A stretch of DNA of 64,000 nt from Amorphophallus konjac. Taxonomy: Eukaryota; Streptophyta; Magnoliopsida; Alismatales; Araceae. The translations under genes were made by a program, and so were the position numbers. The stretch's first letter is position 1. Every line of letters starts with the position of its first letter. Shown piece by piece: positions 55,615 through 64,000 of this stretch. The DNA lies in NCBI GenBank assembly GCA_022559845.1, contig CM040118.1:156632331-156696330 (forward strand). The letters are read 5' to 3'. The notes beneath the pieces are model-generated. The model did no database searches, had not been told where the DNA came from, and was given only the letters and a program-made list of their open reading frames with translations.

Positions 55615-55704
55615 AGTTCTCTGATTGTTCAGATCCAACGATCTGCAGAGGATCCTGGTGTCCCTTGTGCTTATCTGTTTCTACCCTTTGCTGCATTAGT
55701 CTGT

Positions 55705-58290
55705 TTGCGGATTTACTCAATGGGCTCTCCACCGGTTTTCAATGGCTCTGATTTTAACTCATGGATTAGCAGTCTTCACAATTATGTGAAAATGATTAAT
55801 CCGGATCTGTGGAAGTTAATTTCACAAGGTCCCCACAGATTGCCAAAGGAAAAGTCCAAATGGACTAAAAGTCACAAGTCAAAATATGAAGAAAATCAGA
55901 AGGCCTTTAACCTGATGAGAGCTGCTATTGACAGAGCCTTATGGTCTTGTATTCATGATTGCAGGTCTGCCAAGGACATTATGGATGAGCTGAAGCTTGC
56001 TCAGAAGGGAAATGTCGACAACGGTCTGATGGCTGACGAGAGCAACCATGGTAGTGATCAAGATGAATCCGAAGAACGTGATGATGAGGAGGTAAACCCT
56101 TTCGAGAATTTTTCATTAGACGATTGGGAAGATGCCTATGCAAATCTGTTAAGATCCCGTAAGAAACTAGGGAAGAAATATAAAAGTCTGAAAAAGAAGC
56201 TGGAAAATCTAGGAGGTGAAAAACTTGAAACTCTGAAAACTGAAAATGAAATCTTAAGAAGACAACTACAAGACTTTGACTCTATTACTACAGATCTAGA
56301 TCATTTGAAATCTGAAAAATAAACTTTTATGAAACAAATTGGTCTACACAAAGAGGAGAGTCAAAAGCTTGTTTGTGAAATTGTTGAACTAAAGGAAAGG
56401 CTTAGCTTCGTTGATCAGACTCATAACAATGACGCTGTTCAAAATGAAAGATTGGTGAGAGATTTAGAGTGTATCAATTCTGAATTGGAAGAATTGAAAT
56501 CTGAGAATGAAAAACTCAAAAACCAATCCAAAGAATTTGAACATAGATCAATGTACCTTGAAAAAGAAAATGGTTTGATCTCTGAGAAATTGGAGGCTGA
56601 AAGAACAATGAATTCAGATATTCAGAAAAATCTTGACAAATTTCAATCTGAAAAACAACAAGAAATGTTTTATGAATGTCAGTCTTCAATAGATAAATTG
56701 GTGTTTGATGATGAACTCCTAGACCAGAACAGCAAACTGAAAGAGGAAATCAATAAGTTGAAACACCTAAACACACAGATGACAGATAGGCTAATGACGA
56801 TTGAAAAAGGCAAGTGTGTGAGTGTGGATAATTCTGATAGGTTGATGAATGCTGAACAAGAAATTGAGAGTCTAAAAACCATCAACTTAATGTTAAATAG
56901 AAATGTCAGTTGCAGTGAACAGAAAATAGCTGGATATGAGCTTACTATCACATCCCTTCAACAAGAAGTTGATGATCTTTACAAGTCCTTATCTAAAACT
57001 GACAAGGAAATAGAATTAAAACAGGAAGTTGAAAAACTCAAGAGTCTGAATGATGCCTTGCATCAACAAGTCATTTCCTGTGAAACAGATCTGTCCAAAT
57101 ATGAGGCTAAAATTGCTGATTTGAATTCTGAGATTAAAGATTTGAAAAATTCTCTATCAAAATTTGTCAAAGGAAAGGACAATCTGAATAAGCTTCTTGG
57201 AAAGAGTGATAACTTTGAGAGAAAAGGACTGGGCTATAGTCCGACAAATAAAAGGAGTAATGGGAATAAAACATCCACTATTTTTGTTAAAGCTTCCAAT
57301 CAGAACACAACCTCTGCTCCTTCTGTCTTTCAATTCACTGCACAAAAATCCATTGTGAAACCCAAAACTGTGGAACAAACTCCAAAACAGAAAAAGGGTG
57401 AAAATTCACAGAAAAAGGAAAAAGGGGCTCCTGTTGCTGTAAAGAAAACTGCACACAATTCACATGATTTCTCACACACTCACATTAAAAAGGATTCATG
57501 TTATTATTGTGGGAAAGGAGGTCACATAATGGAGGATTGTGAATTGATGTTAAAGGATGAGCATGCTAGTGGAACTTTACATTCTAGAAATTCTTTTGAT
57601 AGAAACCATGTTGCTAGGAAGCCTGATGCCTCATGTTATTATTGTGGGAAGCATGGTCATCTCATGAATGAATGTTTTATCATGAAAGAAGACAATAAAC
57701 TACATGCCAAGTCTTCCATGCACTTTTATGATCCATATGGATCTAAACACAATTCTAGTCAGCACATCGTGTGCTTCAACTGTAATAAGCCTGGGCACAA
57801 GGCTGCTGAGTGCTGGTTTAGATCTACTTGGGGTAAAAATGGTTTTCATAGAAGAAATTCTTTTGCATGCTCCCACTGTGGGAAAAATGGGCATACAGTC
57901 AAGGACTGTTGGTATGTTCAAAAGAACTATGTTAAACCCCATTTTGTCAAATTCCCTGCAAAACCTTTTGTGAAAATTTCATGCTATAACTGTGGGAAGC
58001 CAGGCCATAAATCTGCTGAATGTTGGATGGTTAAGAACAAGCATCAAACTGTTCATGCATATAACAGAAAATCTTATGAACATGCTTATAAACATCACCC
58101 TGCTGTCAACATGTATCATAAGAACCAAAAACCAGCCAGTTCATGTAGATACTGTGAAAAATTTGGACATTCTATGGATGACTGTTCACTGATGAAATTT
58201 GATGATAATGTTGCTATGAAAATGTTTAGAAAACCTGTTAGGGCTAACGCAGGACCCAAAGCTACTTGGGTCCCTGCAGGATCAAGATGA
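55705..58290 (+). pseudogene. Element A gag with six CCHC zinc knuckles
   Basis: 862 codons in one frame, interrupted only by TAA at 56320-56322. The frame opens at 55705 (first in-frame ATG 55720). The N-terminus (PVFNGSDFNSWISSL, NPDLWKLISQGPHRLP) is the first half of the UBN2-like gag domain; it then jumps to ENFSLDDWEDAYANLL, which in element B lies after the first zinc knuckle. A coiled coil fills 56130-57180, then GLGYSPTNKRS. Six CCHC knuckles start at about 57499, 57634, 57772, 57868, 57982 and 58144. The end is WVPAG just before TGA. It is expected to bind RNA and build particles with enzymes supplied in trans. Element C has the same architecture. Confidence 0.9.
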
Positions 58291-60381
58291 TCAAATATCT
58301 TGCAGGTGTGCCTTGGAGGGAGAAATAAAAGGGGGTTAACCAAGGCGCTCAAGAATGAAAACCCCATGATTGAACTTTTCAGGTCAGTTCTGAAATGTGT
58401 TTTAAATTCCATTATCTGAAATTGTGAGCATGAAAATTGTGAGTTTCATGTTGATTTGCTTGGTTGATTTTTTTTTTCTCTTCATGTCTAGCTGATCAGT
58501 CTGCATTCCAGACTCAACTATTGAATTCAATTCTGCATATCTGATGCTCTTCTCTTGCTATATGTTGAACTGAATCTGAATGCTTCTTTAGTGTATACAG
58601 TTGATGCACTATATAGACTCTGTGTCCATGTATATGCTTTGTGTCAATGGATTGCATGCTTGTATTTAAATGCATACCTGGACTATGTGTGAATGGTTCA
58701 TTTAGTGTACACAGTCTATGCATGTGTCTTATGTCTGCATACATCATTAGCATGACTGTCATTGAAGTTGTTCAATGCATGAAGGACTGCTTTATGTTGC
58801 ATCGTCCTTGTTAACCCTGGTATATCAAATGGTATGTTACTAAAAGGCAGGGAAATCTGCCCGGAGGTTCCTACCATGTGTGAGATGGTCTTTGAGACCA
58901 GGTCCTCCGCCTAGTACCATGGGTCTTGTCTGCATGTAGGACAGTATGTTGCATAGCATATCTCTTGCTTCATGATGTCAGGGGGAGCTGAGAGTTCTAT
59001 TCAATTCATTGAATCCTTTTCACTTCCCAGTGTTCTCATTCAAATGATTCATATTCTTTGACATCGGTTGCTCATTGAACCATATTGCCACTTGCTATCT
59101 TTTCCTCATCAGTTTCACTAAACAACAGCTTTGCATCTGGTTCAGTACATTGAATGGTGATTATTGCAATTGTTCACCTATAAGAATCACTCTTACAAAT
59201 TGAAAAGAACTAAAGGTTTAACCTTTATGAATTGGAGAGTTAAGTGTCTGCACTTCAGAAATTGAGATAAAAGAAAACTTTTATAGCTCTTAATCTTTGT
59301 CTCATGGCTAAAATAGAAAAAGTTTTTTTTTAATGCCTAAATGTGTTAATCTGGAAATGTTTAGAACAGGTGAACAAGAGTGTGTAATGTTTTTCAATCA
59401 ATCACTCTAAAAGAATTAAGGGCAGCAGTAAACAAGATAATTAATGTTAAGAACTGAACATAGTGACAGAAGCAATGGCTGTTTGCACTGAGAAACTGTG
59501 AACTCCTCCAAAAAGACAGGAGATCTCACATGTCATGAAGTGCCTTAGACTATCTCTGTTCATAGGGTCAAATCTATAAGGGGAGTCCTCACCAAGTAAC
59601 TGAGGGTACTGGCCTCTAATCAAGGTGTACCCTTAATGTCAAAAGTGAAGACTATTCCTCGTGGGTCTTGATCTGAAGTAGATCATATAGTTTATGCCTA
59701 GTAACTGGGGGTACCTGCCTCTTATCAAGGTGTACACCTAATGTCAACAGCATAAATGCCATAGGTCTATTCACTTAGTTCAGTTTCAGAAATTGAAAAA
59801 AAAATATGAAAATCAAACTGCTGTAACCCTTCGAAAAATCAAAAGTCAATGAGTGAAAATTATTTTTATCAATACATATTCAAGTTGCCTCTCTTGAATT
59901 TCCTTGTTTAAACACAAAAGGGTATTATTTCAGACTTATCTATTAATACCATGTGCCCTAGATTCATTGCTATAAATGGAATCTAAAACTCTTTCTCAGG
60001 GGTCAGGTGTTTTACTCTAGATTTATCACTGATTAAACCTGAATTTTTGAAAATTGTATGAGTGGTGATTCTTATACTCTAAACAGTTGGTTATAATCAT
60101 GCTTCCTTTCTGAACCTATGATTCAGCTGTTATCAAGTGATCCTCCTACCTTTTCTACCTGTGTTATCTGTTCATATTCCTTCTCAAAGGGGGAGCTTTT
60201 ATTTAGGGGGAGAAATTGACTGAACTTTTACATGCTATAATTTCTCAAATTATTTTTCTTTTTGATGAAGTCAAAGGGGGAGAATAATTTGAGTCTTCAG
60301 ATTACCTCTGAGTCTTCAGATTACCTCAGAATGCCTCACATCATCAGAATGACTCAATGTATTGAAAGTGTTGCCATCATC
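58291..60381 (+). other. Element A non-coding 3' region
   Basis: No ORF. A block shared with element C lies at 58819-58923. Three AACT...TGTCA hairpin modules lie at 59495-59535, 59599-59640 and 59706-59754. GGGGGAG words occur at about 58981, 60189, 60205 and 60277. At 60262-60381, short repeated GAGTCTTCAGATTACCTC words lead to the polypurine tract. Confidence 0.6.
58819..58923 (+). other. Structured block shared by elements A and C
   Basis: Sequence is conserved with 13029-13134 (TATATCAAATGGTAT, ACCATGTGTGAG, TGGTCTTT, AGTACCATGGG). Possible stems are GGCAG/CTGCC (58846-58861), ACCAT/ATGGT (58873-58889) or alternatively GGTCT/AGACC (58888-58899), and GGAGG/CCTCC (58863-58908). It lies about 530 bases after the gag stop in both elements. 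Confidence 0.6.
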
Positions 60382-60395
60382 AAAAAGGGGGAGAT
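60382..60395 (+). other. Polypurine tract of element A
   Basis: AAAAAGGGGGAGAT directly before the 3' LTR start TGTTGTGCCC. Identical to that of element C. Confidence 0.95.
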
Positions 60396-63300
60396 TGTTG
60401 TGCCCATGCATGTGGTTTTGGTTTTGATGATGGTTTTAATGATGGCTTTGATGATTGGTTGTTGATGTGAGTTAATCAAATGTTCAGTCATCTTGCTGCT
60501 CAGTTTAGATTAACATATTTGATGTTCAGTCTTGTTACATGTTAAACTGATGCATAAAGCATTCATTGCTGTGGTTTTGATGATTGATATTGTATTTTGA
60601 TGATAGCAATGATATAGTGTTTTCATGACATTGTGCCTTGATGATTGCATCATGACTGTGACTAGTACAACTGATATATTGTTTATGTTAGACTTATGTT
60701 ATGTGCATAGTCTATACAGTGCATCGTGGGGTTTATGCCCTAAGTCTATTCACTGCACATGCATCATTCGTCCAAGTCCATACATTGGACTGTAGTGTGC
60801 ATTTGGCGAACACATCGCAAGTCTAGACATTGCACTGTAGCATGCATTTCCTTAAAGTCTATACATCGGATTGGTTTGCATTGGCTAAGTATATACAACG
60901 TCAGCTCATGCCTTGTCTTAGACAAAGTCTATACAATGGCTTTGGGTCTCCAAGTCTATACAGCCTTTTGCTTCGCCAAAGTCTGTACATTGGTCTGCAT
61001 AGGCTAAGTGTTTACATTGTCAAGTACAATCATGCACTGGTCATGTAGTCTGTACAGCGTGAAGTCTATACTTTGGCACTGTAGCTTACTCGTGCAAGTC
61101 TATACCTTGGACTGTTCTTCATGTCTGTACATCAGATTGTACATCATCTTCGTGCTGTTTCTGTACTTGAGTTTTCGTGTTGTTTCCCCTCACTAACACG
61201 AAAAGATCTCGTGTTGTATGAGCTTACAACACTTCGTGTTGATTTCCTTGCGTGACAGGAAAGCTTGTATGAGGTTAGACTTCGTGTCGTTTCCCTTGTC
61301 TTATTTGTCTTCGTGTTGTTTTTTGCTTTATTGTCTTCATGTTGTTTTTATTTTGATTGTCTTCGTGTTGGTTCAGTGTCTACGTCTTCGTGTTGTTTTA
61401 GTGTTCTGTCTTCGTATTGGTCTTACGTAATCAAGTCGAGTCTGTTTGTGTTGTCCGCGTGTCGTTCGTAAGTTCGTGCAATTTTCTCTTCGAGTCGTTT
61501 TCACTCCGTGTCAATTTCAGTTTTTGACTTCGTGTTGATTTCAACCCATGTCAATTCTGTTTTGTCTTTGTGTCGTTTTCACTCCGTGTCGAAACCTGTG
61601 TTTCGTCTTCGTGTTATTTTCATAACTTCGTGTCGTGTTTGTTACACCTCGTGTCGTTTTCCGTTTTGTGTCTTCGTGTCGTTTTTGTTCTTCCTAGACC
61701 TTGTGTCTTTCTTGTGTTGAAACCACACTTCGTGTTGGTTTCTGTTTTGTCTCCATGTATCTCGTGTCGTTCTTCTTTTTACCTCGTGTTGTTTTATAAC
61801 TTCACTTCGTGTCGTTCTCGCTTTAACCACACTTCGTGTTGCTTTACGTAGACCTTGTGTCTTACTTTGTTTGCAAACACTTCGTGTCGGTTTCTGCTGT
61901 CACCCCGTGTTGTTCTCGTGTTATCGTTTATGTCTGTGTGGTCTTACTTCGTGTTACTTACTGTTGTACATCGAGTCCTTACTGACTTCGTGTCGTTTTC
62001 CCTATTGTGTCCTCGCGTTGTCTCCGTGTCGTTGCTATTTGTCACTTCGTGTTGTTTCGTTTTAACCTCGTTCAAGTTTCTTCTAAAGTACTGTTCTTCT
62101 GATAATCTATACAGAGGTGTTCCTTAAATTGATTACTTATCTGATACTCTGTTTTACAGGTGCTCTAATCGTGAAGCAGTACGTGATATAAGGCTGCATC
62201 TGGCACGTGATCCAAGATGCAGAGGAGCCTCCACGTGGTCCGAAATATTAGGGCAGAAAACGTGGGAGGCACACGCGTTTTGTGCCCTATCCACCTACTG
62301 CTGCTGCTATATATAGGAGCCTTCGTCCACAGATGGAGGTGATCGAGTTGGCGAGAAGAAAACTCTATACAGAGAGCCACGATCCAGACAGAGAAGAAGA
62401 AAAAGAAAAGAAGAAGAGAAAGATAGTGAGAAAGAGAAAGAAAGAGAGATTGAGTAAGAGATCGAGATAGCAGAGTGTGAAGAGAAGAAGAGGAAGAAGA
62501 ATAGAGAAGAAGAGAGAGATAGAGTGATAGAAGCTTCAACAGAAGATCTGTTCTTGCTGAACCGTGGATCAAATCCAGGCCAGCCAGCTCCTGCGAGAGC
62601 CACATTTGTTTTTATCTTTTCAGCCTTCTGTTGCTGGTTTCGTTTTTGTTTTTATCTATTTACTTGATGTATTTTCGATCCTCTGTAGAGAGGCCGAGGT
62701 TCCTCCTGTGGGTTCAGGAGAAGGGAGACTTTGTGTCTTCGGTTTGCAAGTAGCTGGGTGCTACTTGTGGTTGGTACCCTCCCGTGTGGAGGAAGAGAGA
62801 CTTACGTCTCTGGTTGCCTTTGACAGGGTGTCATCGGTTGTTTCCCTCCGGGTTGGAGGAAGGGAGATTTATCTCCGATTGTGCTTCCCTCTGGGGTTCA
62901 GAGGAAGAGAGACTTGGGTCTCTAGGTTCCCCTCCGGGTTGGAGGAAGGGAGGCTTGTTCCTCTGGCTCTGGGCTTGTGAGTAGCAAGCCCGGTGGTTCC
63001 CTCCGTGTGTGGAGGAAGAGAGACTGTGTGTCTCTAGTTTCCAAGTGGCTGGAGTCACTTGTGGGTTCCTCCTGTTTATTCAGGAGAAGGGAGATTGCTA
63101 TCTCCGGTTGCAAGTAGCTGGGTGCTACTTGTTGTTTCCCTCCGGTTTGGAGGAAGGGAGACTTGTCTCCGGTTCTGGGCTTGTGGATTCAAGTCCAGGG
63201 GTTCCCTCCAGGTCTGGAGGAAGAGAGACCTTGTGTCTCTGGTTTGCTAGTGACTGGTCTCACTAGTGGTTCCCTCCGGTTGGGAGGAAGAGGGGAGGTT

Positions 63301-63701
63301 GTTCCCCTGGTCAAGCTATTTGGCAGCGTTTGTTGCAGACTGAGTCTGCTGTTTCTAGCGTGAGCTAGTGGAAGCCACACTCGGTTTGAGTGTGGGGTGG
63401 ATGTAGGTCTGAAGGACCGAACCACCTAAAAACCCCTTGTGCATTGTGGTTTGATTTGTTCATTTGTGCTTCCGCTAGATGAATGCATAGGGGTACTCCA
63501 TGTGTTTGCTAACTGGTAGAACTGAATAGTTGATTAGCTTTCAGGTTTGGTAAATCTGTCTAGTTAGCTTCATAGTTCTAGTTTGGGCGAAATTTTATAT
63601 TGAGCGAAAGTCTTGTTAGTATTCTAGTTTTAAATTGGGTGAAAGTTTTTAAAGGGCTATACTCATTCACCCCCCCTCTGAATACTGCATCGAACCCAAC
63701 A
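60396..63701 (+). repeat. Element A 3' LTR (3306 bp)
   Basis: Copy of 52297-55600 with a few dozen differences at most. One change in the C-rich loop hairpin stem (TACTCA for TATTCA) creates a mismatch. Confidence 0.95.
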
Positions 63702-63706
63702 ATGTT
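63702..63706 (+). repeat. Target site duplication of element A, right copy
   Basis: ATGTT, matching 52292-52296. Confidence 0.95.
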
Positions 63707-63880
63707 GCTTCGTGGAAGATATGGTTATGAGTTGTGGGGGAGATAAGAGTGTGTTGTAGGGATTGTATAATTCATATGCATGTGCATGCCTTGAATTTAA
63801 TATGTTTGTTGCAGCTGATATAAATCTCTTGTTGAAACTTGATATTGCTTGATTCATAGTGTTGTCATCATCAAAAAGGC
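63707..63880 (+). other. Element B 3' untranslated part, right of element A
   Basis: Resumes the element B sequence interrupted at 52296. A GGGGGAG word is present near 63738. It ends TCATCATCAAAAAGGC, a shortened version of the polypurine context seen in A and C. Confidence 0.7.
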
Positions 63881-64000
63881 TGTACATGTTGCATCCCTAT
63901 GGTTTTGATGATGTCTCACACTATAAATCAATCTTCTATCTCTAGATTAATGTTGTTTCATCATGTGAGTGAGTACAGTTCATTTGGTTGTCAGATAAGC
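63881..64000 (+). repeat. Element B 3' LTR, cut by the window end
   Basis: All 120 bases match 42503-42622. The remaining roughly 3 kb lies outside the window. Confidence 0.9.

Larger units (their letters stand above)
52297..63701 (+). mobile_element. Element A: complete gag-only Copia-type retrotransposon (TR-GAG style)
   Basis: 11,405 bp with LTRs of 3304 and 3306 bp (TGTTGTGCCC...CCCAACA), a 5-bp target duplication ATGTT, a perfect initiator-Met primer site, one long gag ORF with a single stop, a 2.1-kb non-coding region and a perfect polypurine tract. No protease, integrase or RT. The two LTRs differ at roughly one percent of positions or less by eye, so this is the youngest insertion in the window. 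Confidence 0.95.
42503..64000 (+). mobile_element. Element B: SIRE/Maximus-like Ty1/Copia retrotransposon, split by element A
   Basis: 5' LTR 42503-45677, primer site, gag, protease, integrase, RT and RNase H in Copia order (integrase before RT), and a long 3' region with GGGGGAG words. Its 3' LTR begins at 63881 and runs off the window. Element A sits in the 3' region at 52297-63701. All 120 visible bases of the 3' LTR match the 5' LTR start. The coding region carries several stops and two frame changes, so B is not autonomous now. Confidence 0.85.

Overview
The window is plant nuclear DNA made almost entirely of nested LTR retrotransposons. I found no host gene, rRNA or tRNA gene, CRISPR array or bacterial-type operon. 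The plant assignment rests on Copia elements with initiator-Met-tRNA primer sites, Tat-like Gypsy elements with a second RNase H and an antisense extra gene, and plant-type GT-AG introns. The species cannot be named; a seed plant with a repeat-rich genome fits best.

Layout from left to right. 1-470: LTR-like piece packed with GGGTCGACCC palindromes. About 471-7691: Gypsy-1 (pol on the minus strand, antisense ORF remnant on the plus strand). 7692-8475: a Gypsy LTR-like block that reads in the opposite direction. 8476-8935: 3' end of a Copia-type LTR. About 8940-17980: element C, a Copia-derived element with gag but no pol, plus a second captured ORF. About 17930-30078: Gypsy-2, with a spliced antisense gene (17930-20960), three tandem-repeat arrays (21831-24065) and a decayed minus-strand gag-pol (24070-30078). 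30079-40908: element E (gag plus an unfamiliar domain, no pol), split by element D (33287-39819; LTRs of 2113 bp, target duplication ATGCC), a relative carrying the same domain. 40909-42502: minus-strand Copia-type LTR F. 42503 to beyond the window end: element B, a SIRE/Maximus-like Copia element with gag, protease, integrase, RT and RNase H, all broken by stops. B is split by element A (52297-63701; LTRs about 3.3 kb, target duplication ATGTT), a gag-only Copia derivative.

How the pieces relate. A and C share a peculiar gag (half of the usual N-terminal domain, long coiled coil, six CCHC knuckles), lack pol, and would need enzymes in trans; B is the type of element that could have supplied them. 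D and E are a second, independent set of gag-only elements.

The most interesting signal is RNA-level architecture in the Copia-type LTRs. Near the LTR 3' end, five LTR families carry a hairpin with a nearly constant C-rich loop (TTCACCCCCCCTC) but completely different, self-complementary stems. A second hairpin around GAACCACC and a train of further small hairpins show similar compensatory change, and so do hairpins in the 3' untranslated parts of A, B and C. The U3 regions hold massive arrays of short words (about 60 copies of AAGTCTRTACA in B; about 38 copies of CTTCGTGTYG in A). All pairing, counts and alignments were done by eye.
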